Assembly (NCBI GenBank): GCA_025642065.1
Contig: JAODUP010000833.1
Location: 113,718-177,717, forward strand
Length of the DNA stretch: 64,000 bases
Source of the DNA: Paralvinella palmiformis
Lineage: Eukaryota; Annelida; Polychaeta; Terebellida; Alvinellidae
Direction: 5' to 3'
The position numbers and the translations under genes were made by a program. Numbering within the stretch: the stretch's first letter is position 1; each line of letters starts with the position of its first letter. This document shows positions 32,306-46,100 of this stretch, piece by piece. Below the pieces are notes generated by a model. The model had not been told where the DNA came from and ran no database searches. It saw nothing but the letters and a program-made list of their open reading frames with translations.

Positions 32306-35300
32306 GTAATTGTTTTTCTTGTTCTAGTTCACATAGTTTTATCCTCTGAATTATTTTGCACTTTCTACAACTTATTATTACCTGCTTTGAAATCAACAGG
32401 ATTGTGGCATAAATGTTTAGTAGCCATTTTTATCTAGCAACATACGTGATATTTTATATACACATATGATGAACACAATTAGTAACAGGTACGACGTATT
32501 TTGTTGCCACATAACTCGAAGCTGTCTCCCTGTAGCACCTGAGTAAATCCAAGATGTGATGCAGTCTGGATTGTTGGTGGCTCTGTATACACATAATAAT
32601 TTAAGGCTAATATCCGGGTGAGCCATCTGATTCTGGGTCACAGATTCTCCTTACATTTGCATGCGGGTTTTCTTCATTTCTTGTATTGTGTATATGGCTG
32701 TCACTATTATCAGTTATAGTATTCATGAGTGAGCTTGGCAATATTCCTTTACTTCCAGCAAACCCAAATTTAGAGACTTTTAATTTACATACATTTTGGT
32801 AACGTAAGGCAGACATAGGGTCAATTCCATTTGGTCAATTCTGATTCCACCTCAAATTTATCAATCCAATTCCAAAATTTTCAATTCCAACTCTGACTCT
32901 TTTTGCTTAATATTTTTTACCGTGAGTAGATACTCCGAGTACCTACTGGGAATACATACTCCGAGTAGTTTATATTCCAAGAAGGATTGTCATGGAAGAA
33001 ATATTTCTGAATTAAAAAATTAAACGGTAAATTAATTTGTGGATTTAATTTAATTTTGCCTGTTCTAAACATTGAATGGGGGTAAATTCCTAAATAGCAA
33101 CATCTTTATATAGATTACAGGCATGCTGGTTAGCTAAAGAGGTATTATATCATGTGGTGGATCATAGTCTTGGGTACATCCCCATGTAAGAGTATATTTT
33201 CTAATCATCAAAGGTATGCTTATATTCCACTGCCCAGTAGGAGTCTTGAAACTAATGTATTTGCTTAGCTCCGCCCAGCAGGGGTCAGACCCTGTATTTA
33301 CTTTCACAACCCTGCTGGGTACTAAACCAATGACATATGGTAAGTTTACAAAATCTCTCAAATGATTATTAAACAGTTAGGTCTGGGGACAGGCTATAGT
33401 AGTCACAGTTTTAAGAGAGTAGGGGCAAACTTAAGCTCCAGATTGGCATTCCCGATTAGATGATAAAATTAATTAATTCCTAAATAGCAGTATCTCTATA
33501 TAGATTACAGGTATGCTATGTGGTGGTGTCACAGTGGCTAAATGCTCACTTGGGGTGCCACAGTCGGTGTGCATATCTGATATATATATATATATATATA
33601 TATAAGGAACCAAAGTTCTGGATCATTATGGTTCCGATATATTGGTAACACCACATATAAGTGTTAACATTGTAAAATGCTATATTAATTTTTGGATTTA
33701 ATTGTTTTGTAGGAAACTTCAAATTCAAAATTTCTCAATTCCAATTCAAGATTTCTCAATTCCAATTCATTTTTTTTAAATAATCAATTCCGGAATTGGA
33801 ATTGACCATCAATTCCAATTGACCCCATGTCTGATGTAAGGTGTTTTGTTTTCTTAAAGAGAGGTTCTGTGTGGTCATTATAATTGGCACCTGTAATTAC
33901 TCCGTTCCCCTTCTTCTGCGTGATACTGAAGGTTGTTTCATTTTTTTACTTCACTTCATTACCTTTGGAGGTCGCTCGGCCCATTTAGCCCACCATGTGC
34001 ACAAAAGTGGCTGTTAAACACGAAACATCATCATCTTCTGCGTGATAATTACTTTTTTCACATAAGTTTCGTGTGTTGTTCCTCATAGGATAATTCCATA
34101 ATCTATTTCGGGATATATTAGTGAATAGTAGATAGTCAATAAGTTTCTAGTGCTAATGATATTCTTGACCTTTTGATTAGTGTATAGAGAGCTACTAATT
34201 TTAATTAAAACTAAATTCATATATTCATGCCAGTTGAGTCGCTTTCAAGACACCAGTTCATTTTGTTTGCAAATATTAATATAATTTGGATTATGGCTTT
34301 GTTTATGACTAAATCATACATAATGAGTTTTACTAACATTTAATGATAAACTATTTGATGGAAACCATATATCCAGACATTTAGAGTCTGGATTGGTGGA
34401 TTGGTACAGTTATTGTCTGTTAGACTTAGAGGATTACAATTAGAATGTTGTGTTATCAGCAAATAAAATATTTTTGCAATTTGAAAGACAATTCAGCAAG
34501 TCATTTGTGTTTATGTAATAAATAGCAATGGTCCTAAAACTGATCCTTGGGGAACTCTACACCCCGTATGATGGTAGTTAGTTGATGACTTAGTGTTATT
34601 GTATTGTATTGTATGTGTTGTTTTCTGTTATTAAGGTAATTCCTAAACCAACCCAAGACAATTACTCTAATAAAATACCATACCAAGTCAGTTTATCAAT
34701 TAATATTTCATGGTTAATTGTATCAAATGCCTTGGAAAGGTTTAAGAATGTAGCCAGTGCGGATTGTTTATTATCAATCGAAGTAATTGTGTCATCCACA
34801 AATTCATATACTGTGTTGAGCGTTGTTTCTGGAAACTGTATTGACTCTGGTAAAAGATGGACTGTGTAAGAAGAAAAGTTTATGTGCTAATTTTTCCAAT
34901 ATCTTGACACATGGAGGGATTGGTCTGTATTTATTTTATTAGTTCTTTATTCTTGGATAAAACTGGTGGTTTGACTAACTTCAGTTTTCCATCTGATGCG
35001 ATTTAATTATTGGCAGATTTTGGTTTATTATTAAATATGAAATAAGTTATGCCTGATCCCATTTACTGGAGAGACAAGACCAACTTGATATATGAAAAGT
35101 AGCCAAAATAACAATTAATTCTTAACCTGTATTTTGATTATTGTGTTATCATATTACATTAACCATCAGACAGCTAATCACTGAATTGCCTATTCCGCAG
35201 GTCGCCCAGCTACAGCTAAAGGGCCACGAGGTCATCCTCGTCACCAGTGGTGCAGTGGCTTTTGGAAAACAGAAACTACAGTATCAGAAGTCGTTGACGT

Positions 35301-38300
35301 TTGGCATACGTCCAACTCCAGGGATAGAAAATACCGAAGTATGACCACATATACAATGAGATGTGAACTTGTGATATCAATATTAGTTATATTTATTTGT
35401 TTAAGCAGCATAATGATATCCAGGTTTGGTGTTGTATATAATGAAACCAGAGGTCTCAGTTACCTCTCATTGTGTTTAATTACACCGTGAGATGGAATTG
35501 GTTCTCCAGAAGTTGTGACAATCACTGATGCATTATAGTTACTTGGCGAGCCAGGAATGATATTAATTTATCTCACAGACGTCTACATTAATATTAAATG
35601 ACCCCAGAATGATAAGTCTGAAGTCATCCAATAGCAATCAACTTTGTAGAGTCTTAAATATTTTTTCAAAAATAGGTATCCATGGCATAATGGGTAGCAT
35701 GGTCAGTCACAGGCTTCTAGCACCTGGTTTCAAATCCTAGACAGCTATGTCTGAAGGGTGTATCATCTTTCACCTCACCTAGTTACTTCTGGATGTTGTT
35801 CAGTGACTTTAAGCTTCCATGTGTACAATAGTGGTCAAAAATAGCAATGTCCGACATTTTTCTCCCAGAAGCTATCCAGGTCATTGATCTTGTATTCACT
35901 GACCTCATAAGAAAATCCAGAATATTGAATCACTGACCACCAGTTCATTGACTTTATAAAAAGATCTGTATTTAGGGCTAGAATTTCAATGGGAATCTGT
36001 GAGTTGATTCACCCAAATGTTTATTGCACAAATCTGATTCATGCAAAATTCACCAAAGATTCAGAATAAATTGGTAAAATTGTACAGCAAAATTGTTTTT
36101 GAAATTTAACATCAAAGTTGTAAGTAATTATTCAGATTGTATATGTAACAGTGTGTAATGTACCAGTGAAATTGAACTTGTCATTGACAATGACCATGTG
36201 GTTTTGCTAAGTTTGTTTACAGCAAACTTTCCACAGTGCACACAAATATCACACCCAGTGTTCATTTAACTGATGTGTCTATTGGTATATATTGTTCCAC
36301 TATACATCCCTTTACCACATATTAATAATTACTATGTGTATTTATTGAAGAAATAACTTAAAAATCCACAAACGATCAATAGTGGTGATTGGATGTTGAG
36401 AACTGCTTGTGTGCGATGCAATCATTCACTTTACTAAAAATAATACGAGGTAGAACTCCAAAACAGTTAGGCATCAGCATGTTCAGATAACTTAGCAGTC
36501 AATTGAAAATGATATGTTTAGTTTTGACACCCTTACAACTACAGACTTTTTAAAGCAGGAATATAACATGAATATGAATTGATTTTTGCAAATCCATTTT
36601 GTGAGAATCAAGAGAATCAATTTGTATTCAACATTGATTCTCATAAATGATATTATTGACTATTCTACAACAAGTTCTAAAACAGGGAGAACCTTATAAC
36701 CAATTACCTGAACAGCACCCTAAAATTCACATTGATCTTTCGGGACTTGCATGTAAATGGTTCTGAATAGCAGAGAGCCATTTAGAAGACAACAGTGTGT
36801 AAGCAGGAAACGCATTTTTCTATAACCTTTTCACTGAACTTGGATCATGGAAACTCAGTTGAATATGTAATTTACAGGTCACTCACTGTTACTGATATTA
36901 TCAAAAAATAACATTAAAGTAATTTAATAGCCATAGAAAAAAACTGCAATTAAAAGATGCAATTGCATATTTTTAAAGATGTCGGGAAATAATTCCATGT
37001 TTGTAATTGGTAGCAATAATGTAGATAAATATAACCTGGCCTTATAATGTATGTGAATGTTATCTTTTAGTTCACAGTCAAATTACAGGTGTGTGTGTGT
37101 GTTATGGAGCTTTTGCTTTACTGGGGGTGTATGTTTTTTTAAAATAAATATTTACCAAGTGTATAATGTTGATTAAATGTTGTTTATTTTTGTTTATGAA
37201 CAGACAATGGTGCTACCGGCTAGAGCGTGTGCCGCTGTTGGCCAGGGTGGCCTAATGGCATTGTATAGTGCACTATTCAGCCAGTATGGCTTACGTGCAT
37301 CACAGGTACGGTGTATTTTATAGGCAAACAGTCTTGATGCATTGTTTATATTTAATTATATAAAATACTATAGAATTATGATCAAGTATATGACGTAATT
37401 CTGTATGGACATCGTTATAACTGACCAAATGGCACTCAGGTAACTTACTATTTATAAATATTTGGAACATTTGTCAGTGAGTATGGAAATGGAAATCCAG
37501 ATGTTCAGATGTTTTTTATATTGGTACATCCTGTAACTATTGATAATCTAGGTATGCTTCTTCTGTTGGAAACTGTGTGAATGTGTAATTACAATTGGTC
37601 TATATATATATATATCATAAGTTTAGTCATGTTATTGGCTTGTGGTGATGTAAACATTTATCTGTTATTGAAGACGAGTCAGTAATGTCATATCTTCTAT
37701 CACACTCTACCATCACCAGATACTGGTCACAAAACCTGATTTTTATAACGAGTCAAGTCGCGCAAACCTTCGCTCCACACTGAATGAACTGCTACATCTT
37801 AATGTCATTCCTATTGTGAATGCAAATGATCCCTTGGCGCCGCCTCCTGCACTCGATGTTGACCTTGCTGGGGTGAGTTCGTTTTTGATATTCTTCTTGA
37901 AGATTTAATATTTTGTATGGAAGATACTTATTAACATGATATTTATCACCCATGCATACATTTATGTTAATTGCAGACTTTTAAAACATGTATTTATTCA
38001 AGTGATAAGTAAACATATACCTGAATGTCCTAAGACCTCATACATAAAATGAACAAAATCTAAACTAAATATTTAGCTGTCTTCTAAGAACATTTTCTAC
38101 CCACATTACAATTGTTTATTTTCCTGTTGTAAGTGACCCATTATAAGTCAGACATTTATCTGTAGGAATTAATAAAGAAATGCTCATTTTTTATAGTATC
38201 TTTTATCGATCGTTGTGAACATTTTACATCAACATGATGAAGATTCGGAAACAGTATTAATTTTAGTCCAATTTTAAGAGTAAAAGTATTAAACTTATTA

Positions 38301-39162
38301 GACTCAATATTTTGTAGAACCAGCAGTACGTTAGGACTGGAGATCACCAATAAGGCGACTGTATTAAATGTTCTTCAATTCAGTGAGAACTTTATAATAC
38401 ATGTACACGAGTCGTTAAGCATCATGTTTTAACAGGTTTGAATAACAGCATCAAAAATATTATAGAAATGGTTGCACATATCATGGCCACACACTTCACA
38501 CACACACACACACACTTGCACAGAGAGACACAGAACTTTAGCGGGCAGCCCCCAAAGGTGCAGTTGTAACACAGTGGTTAGAACACTACACCGTAAACCT
38601 CCAGGTTGTGCGTCAACATCTAACTCATGACTGTGTTTGTGAGGATGTTTCTCTAGTGGGTCATATGTTCTGATTGCGAACAACTTTGAGGGTAAAGAAC
38701 ACTCACTCATTCAACTTCCATGGGGGTTGGCATCATGGTTTGGGTGTAGTGTGGGGAATTTGGTTGCATAGATATGTTTAGATTTTGATTCCAGCCCCCA
38801 CTGAGGCACATTTTATAATCATGTTATTATTGATCTTGCACCTGATGCGTCATTTTCTATATAATCCAGGTTACCAGTGTCAAGGACAATGACAGCTTGG
38901 CATCTCGCCTCGCTGTGGAGATAAGCGCTGACCTGCTCATTATGTTATCGGATGTAGAAGGCTTCTACAGGTGTCAGCCCAGTTTACGTGGCTCCCAGCT
39001 TGTACACACATACGATCCTCATGAAGAAGGAATCGATGTTACCCTCGGAGACAAATCTAGAATTTGTGTTGAAAGTATGAACTCCAAGGTAACCAGTGAT
39101 TTAATGCCTCTGATCAAATCATTTGTTATTATTTTGTGTTTATCATTATGTTGGTATCTTGG

Positions 39163-39202
<40 letters not shown>

Positions 39203-39741
39203 CCATACAAAATATTATGGCAGAAACATCTTTGTATCATGCTGGTCTTTTAATTTATCTTGTGCCACGTTATATGAAATAATTGAAAATACATATAGAC
39301 AGTATGTGGATACACACTGACTGACTGACAAGATTCAAATGTAAGTGATGGTCTTAAATGTCCATCGTATTCAGTTGTGTTAATTAATGTAATACATTTT
39401 TGTAGGTGAGAGCTGGTTCTTGGGCACTGGAAAATGATGTGTCAGTAGTCGTCGCAAATGGTTATCGTGAAAACGTCATTCTGCAAATCATCAGAGGCCG
39501 GAAAATTGGAACATTTTTCACAAAAGGAAAGCCTGTAGGGACATCGCCAGAACAGCAAGCTATTAATGGTAATAGTTGGGATACAATGTGTCTGTGTGTG
39601 TGTGTGTGTGTGTGTCATGTCATGTTTATGGTAAATAGTTATTGTTTTCAGGATTTGGTTTTTAACATTAAAAACGTGTTTGAACCATAAAAAAACCTTT
39701 TTGTTGTCAAAAACATTGTTGTAGTTTTAGATGTCGCATTT

Positions 39742-39772
<31 letters not shown>

Positions 39773-40161
39773 CAACAAACTTCTATAGTGCTAATATCCA
39801 CGAAAAGAATAGAACTCAATCGGGCACTTAGTACAGGGGCTGGGGAATATGATAGTCATGGTATGATGCAAAGTTATTCAACAAATAATTGGATGCAGCG
39901 GAAACTTAGGATGCATAAATAAGTCTGAAAAGATGAGTTTTCAAATAGTGACGGAAATAAACTATGCTGGTTGATGAGTTAACATATTCATGGAACAAAG
40001 AGTAGGGACAGTAACTGAAAAAGCACAAGTGCCAGCATGATAAGAATGCATTTATTTGTATTGTTATTAGTTTGACATTTAAGAATATTGTTGGATATGA
40101 AACAAAACAACAATTTGGAGACAAGTTTTTTGTGATAGTGTATTTAATAATGATTTTGTGT

Positions 40162-40199
<38 letters not shown>

Positions 40200-43100
40200 G
40201 GATTCACACCTTGGTGTAAACAATTCATCAGATGGTTATGTATGTAACTAGGTTATTGGGTATCACCATTACAGTAGCAACTGAATGTTTGTCTCATGTT
40301 TTGCAATAATTTCATTCATTCCTATTTCCTGCAGAGGGTTATATGCCTCATTATGATAATAGGGGAAGTGGCCATGTGTTCCATTGATCATGACCATAGC
40401 CATTTCAACTTTGAATAGCTTGTTGTATTATATAGAGATGAACCTGCGTAAACTGATTCTTAGAAACAGTGATATCCTGTCCTATTGGCCCTGCTTGTTG
40501 TTCCCAAATCTTTCCACATCTCAGTCAAAGTTAAATATTCCTGATTAACTGACCACTGTCTATTCTCAATACTGGCCGAATGTGCTTTTTCGTGCATATC
40601 TTGATTTATTACCTTTCAATCTAATATACCGGTACTTTGTCCTGGAAAATGGTAATTATGTCCTGCAAAATAATATTTGATATAATATTATCACTTAATA
40701 ATAAGATTTCTCTTGTATGGTATGCTATGACAGCTTGTTGGTCAGCATTTTAAATAATGGTGATATTCTACACAATTCTGCGTACACAAATAAACACAAC
40801 ACGTTGATTGGCAAGAACAAAAATCAGTAACAAACAATGTGTCATAGATGACTTGTTCAGTATTTTATATTAATATATAGATTGTCATTATTTTGTTATT
40901 CATATATCATAATGATTCCTGTTTTCTTATGCATTAACCAGAGGATCTATTTCAGCTGTATTTATCAACATCAGACTGACTATTCGAATAAACTGGCGAT
41001 TATTAATCTTCCCAAGGAAAGCTGGTTTGGACAGATTTCAATGCAGTATTAAACTGATATTTAGTGGGAAGTCGGTTCTGTTGGGGCTGACTATTTTCAA
41101 TCTAACCCATAACATATGCGCTTTTTAATGATGTAAGCATGTAGACTGTTGTGAATCATGAAATTAGCAATTACATGTTTTATTGCATGTTGGCTGAATG
41201 TCCAATAGCTGTATACAGTTATTGTATTGCTATTATAATAGCTGTGTGCATATGTGCACATACACACACACACACACACACAAATGATAAGCAGGGCACA
41301 AGTAACTTAGTTGCATCACGAAGATGTATGAAAATTTAGTTTTTAGCTCTCCCATTGTGACATGTAAATGACTGCACCTTTGATGTGGTATGTGGCAGAT
41401 ATGGAAATAACCCACTTTAGATTAAGAATTAACAATCAATTCTAATAATTTTATTAGAAGTATGTTTTTTTTAAATTTGGAATTGAAATTATTTTGTTTG
41501 TTAAATCTACATTATTATTATTATTATTATTATTTGTAAATACAGGTGCTATACACTGTGTATAAACTGTGTATATATTATAATGTATATATTATAATGC
41601 TAAAATATAATGCTAAAATTTAACACATTGTGGGGCGACATTTGGTATAAGATCATGCAATTACGTGTAGTACTAGGTTTGTAGTGGAGTAAGCAGTTAC
41701 TAGAGTTACTTGGGGGCAGTAAACAATAGTGTTTTGGAGCACGAAGTAAAATATTGCTATATAGCATGAATTAGTATAAGATTGAGTATTTTTTATATAT
41801 TATACATATAACATTACAATAGGATATAGTGTAGGGTATTTAGATGAAGAGCATTATGTTATATAATATGGATGAAAATTTGAAATTAGAATGGAATTTA
41901 AAAATAGTATTTAATAAATTAGATTAAATAGGAGTAGGTTATATTAGAATAGAATGTAAATGTAATTGGTTAATAATATATGGTTTACTGGATATTATGA
42001 GGTTTCATGCCTTATATGGTTTCTAAATAATATACTTAGATTAACTGTAATTGGAAAATGGAATGTAATTTAAGCTTCAGACGAACATCATAAATTATTT
42101 CTAACGTAGTAATTAAGGTAACTGTCTGTATATTTATCTCTACTCCAGCACGTCATGGGGCCCGTGATCTGCAGAAGCTCTCCCCGGCTGAACGCTGTGA
42201 CATCATCAATAACCTAGCCGATCTGCTCACTGAGAATCAGAGCGATATTCTGGCGCAGAATAAACGAGACCTAAATGAAGCTCGTAACTCAGGTACAGTC
42301 ATTCATGGTGGAGTTCGCAGATGGGAGGATAAACAAGTTCTGTTTTGGAAGCTCTGCTTCAACCTGAGTACAGTCTAACGTCATTTTTATGCCGACTTTG
42401 GGACCTGGCTCAAAGTTGGCATTGTGGTAGGATTCATCACTTCCATCACAGTAACAACAACAACAACGACGACGACAATTCATTTTATAGCTGTTGCTAC
42501 TGTTACGGGGAGATTGGACAGTATGTTCCCAGACCAGTCTTCTCCATTTTACCCAATCTTGTACATCTACCTTATTCAGCCCACACTGTCTGATTTCCTT
42601 CTCCATCACCTGATTCCATGTCCTCATCGGTCTTCCTCTACCTGACACCATTCACTTTGTACACCCAGTCACTGTCATCTTTCTATAACACAAGTCCCAG
42701 TCACCTCAACTGATTCCTCTTAATAATCCCCATTCTCTCGGTCAGCTCTACACTTGGTACTTTATCCCTCAGAGACATACTGCTCATCCATCACAGCATT
42801 CTCATCTCTGTCCACTCAAATTGTCTTATCTCCTCTGTACTCATGGCCCATATTTCACTGTCATGCACCATTGCACTCCTAGCACATGTCATTTACACCT
42901 TACGCTTTAACTTAAAGACAAATCCAGGCACCCCTGTGGTCTAACTGGGACCGTGTTGGATCACAGATCACTACCGCCCAAGTTCGAATCTCGTGTGGGC
43001 ATATCTGAAGGGTGTATCATCTTTGACTTCGCTTCGTTATCTTTGGTGGTCGCTCGGCCCATTTACTCTACCATGTACACAAAAGTGGCCATAAAACATC

Positions 43101-46100
43101 AAACGTCATCATCATCATAATCTAAGACAAATCCTTCCTGGTCAAGATTGCTGACAGTTCTCTAAACTTTCTCCTTGCATAACACACTCTGGCCAGTTAT
43201 GCTGAATTTGCTCCCCATCTACACTCAGCATATAGCCTGGGTAACAAAACTTTCCAACTCTGTTTAGGGAAACACCATTTCCCAGATCCATGTTTTTCTG
43301 TATGCTGATACACTCTCCACCACTTGCTCTGTCACATACCTTCCACGCAATTCTATCCACAATCGTATTTAGTGAAGCTCACACCTAGACAGCACTTATG
43401 GACCGATTAACCTCATCCTCTACACTGCACCAAGTTACCTCTAACACACCTTCCCACAAGCAGCACGTGACCACTTCACTATCCTCTCAACATCACTGCA
43501 GTTCTACCCAGAAACCATCACCTTGTTTTGCTGATGTTAATCTTCAACCTTTTTCCCCCTGTGCACTCTTTCCATCTCAATTCCTTCTGCTTCAATTTCC
43601 CCAAGCCACTAACACCAAGTCACCTGTATATAACAGCTCCCCTGGCAATCCCTCACTGGCCTCACATGTCGGTGCTTCCATAACAACCACCAGTATGAGT
43701 AGTTATGGACTTGGCACTGATCCCTGATGTATCCCTATCTTCATCTTGGCACTCTTTACAGACAGCACCAGAAGTGTCTCTATCCTCTCAGCATCACCAC
43801 AGTTCTTCCCTGAAACCGTCACCTTTGTTTTTGTTGGTATTATTCTACCCTTCTGCCTCCATGCAATCTTTCCTTCTCGATACTTTCTGCTTCAATTTCC
43901 CCATACTGTCGTGCACCGATCCCTGATGTACTTCCATCTCACCTTAAACTCTTCATCATTCTCATGATTTGTTTTCACCACTGTCATCGCATTATGAAGC
44001 ATTGTTATAACGCCTTTCACCAGCCATCCTTCAACCCATCATCATCATCCAGCACAGTTTTGTTCCGACTAGTAAAAAATATGGTTTTAATAGCTAGTAA
44101 ATTATTGTTGGGCTAGTACGAAATTTGTTTGGCTAGTGGATTTAAATTTTACTAGCCATGGGGCCAGTGAGATGTAAAAATACACAAGCATGGTTTATAT
44201 CCGTGATACTAAATGCCATAGTGACTTTAATAAATACAATTCCTAGCTGGGTATCATCTTAATGCCCTGTGGCCCATAATGCAATTGGGTAACTATGCCA
44301 TCTCACTCTGACAACAACTACTTATCTTACATTGCTCCGTGTAGCCCAACCCAGTTGTTTTCCAACTTTCCTTGACCCTTCCAGCATCCATGCCGGGCAT
44401 TGGTGTCGGGCATTGGTGTCGGGCAGTGGTCATTATCTTCCTTCCTCAGCAATGTGCCTGATCCAGTTCCATTTTCTTTTCTGTACATTTACGCTTTTTT
44501 TTAATTTTACGATCATTTCACTATCTATATTTATAATTACTTTGGGTTATCTAATTTTTAGAATTCATCTGACATGGCTAAATATTGGAAGAAAACCAGT
44601 TTATTGTCGTCACCGTTGTTTATTTTCCATGTTTTTATGACAACATTGGTGTGACTAGCATATTGAATAAATTGAGTTTTATTATTTTCAATGGCCAAAA
44701 ATAAATACAATCCGCAGGTGTAAAATAAATTGTACAAGGACATCCTGAAAACATTGCCATTTTTTTATATCATACTTAGTAGCAAATTTATGAACTAGTA
44801 CAGAAATGATTACACATACAAACAAAACATGGAACTTGTGCATCTGTTTGAAACTTGATGGGATATGCATGAAATTAATGCACAATAATCATTTTACATT
44901 CCGTACCGATTCTTGAACTGTCCCTCCTAATGCAAATGTTTCACTTTATTCACTCTAAATTACTACAACATTTTGTCTTCGTAGGTCTTTCGGCCTCACT
45001 GACTTCACGTCTTGTGCTCAGCCCGAAGAAGCTGAAGACACTGGCAGAAGGACTGCGACAGATAGCAAACACTTCACACCACAACCTGGATCGTGTTCTG
45101 AGGCGAACCAGATTAGCCAGTGGGCTTGTATTAAAACAGGTCACCGTGCCAATCGGAGTCCTACTAGTGATCTTTGAGTCACGACCAGACTGTTTACCTC
45201 AGGTTCGTCATTATTATTTTTATCGGATCTGTAATCCTTTGAAGCAAAAATGTTGGCCTCTACTTTGACACCAAATTGGTAGACAATATTTAGGTATAAT
45301 TGTATTTCAAAGGTAATTTGACTTATTTATCATTAATAAATTGATTTTGCCTTTTGACTTTTGATGATGGTGATCTTGATGATGAAATCTAACTGTGTTG
45401 CTCAATATTTGAACACACTGAGTTAGATATAATTTCTGTCTTGACAAGGTGCTGATACTCACGTTTTAGAATGAGAGGTGGTTATTTTATGTTCTTCAGG
45501 TGGCAGCACTTGCTATTAGCACGGGCAATGGATTATTGCTAAAGGGAGGCAAGGAAGCTTACTTCAGCAACAAAATTCTACATGATCTTGTTGGAGATGC
45601 ACTAGAACCTCACGTTCCAAGAGAGACCATTGCTTTGGTATTTTCCTGGTTTAGACTAATAAATCTCTCTTTATGTAGCTGTTTGGGGAAATTGGGGTGT
45701 TTGTCAGGTTTTGTACGACAGAATCTCTCTTTGTGTAGATGTCTAGAGATAGTTTGTGTATAAGACTGTTTTTAATACATCTTGGCAAAAAGATAACATT
45801 CTTGATATTATGCTATGTAAACAGTGGCATCAGACATGCCATACTTACTCTGATTTTTGTACACAATGAAATAATTAAATCTGCTATTATGCCAAATCAT
45901 GAAGGAAACATGTTAAATATAGAGGGCTGCTCGTGTCAGAAATAATAGTTGCTTGGGTTAAAAATAGATAACATAGATGGGAAAATGAGAAACTGATAAA
46001 ATTGAACAACTGTTTCTATATAAGATTTGTAGGAGATTAATGATTTAATGTATTTCTTAAATCCTTCCCTGCGGTTATATAAACAAAGATAGTAAAAAAA

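Larger units (their letters stand above)
32306..35200. other. P5CS intron 1
   Basis: Filled by the hAT-like element (32810-33833), a truncated SINE-A and a LINE reverse transcriptase remnant. Confidence 0.7.
35339..38869. other. P5CS introns 2-4
   Basis: Interrupted by exons 3 and 4. Contains a diverged SINE-A (35676-35852) and a SINE-like element (38550-38718). 35860-37200 shows nothing else. Confidence 0.6.
39569..42148. other. P5CS intron 6
   Basis: TG and AT microsatellites and a weak dispersed repeat (39750-40160). The region 41500-42100 is extremely AT-rich with short TATATTATAATG-type repeats. Confidence 0.6.
42345..43965 (-). pseudogene. LINE 3' half remnant, split by a SINE
   Basis: Minus-strand pieces: [12 protein letters not shown] (Y-x-DD-like region) near 43650; [16 protein letters not shown] near 43230; [19 protein letters not shown] near 42750; [20 protein letters not shown], then [10 protein letters not shown], near 42550-42640. 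This is the usual order of a LINE after the RT active site. SINE-A (42926-43123) interrupts it. The 43400-43930 part is present as two diverged tandem copies. In P5CS intron 7. Confidence 0.8.

Noticed and set aside
43398..43967. Plus-strand Ser/Thr-rich open frames
   Set aside because: Antisense to the LINE remnant; the minus strand carries the RT-like segments.
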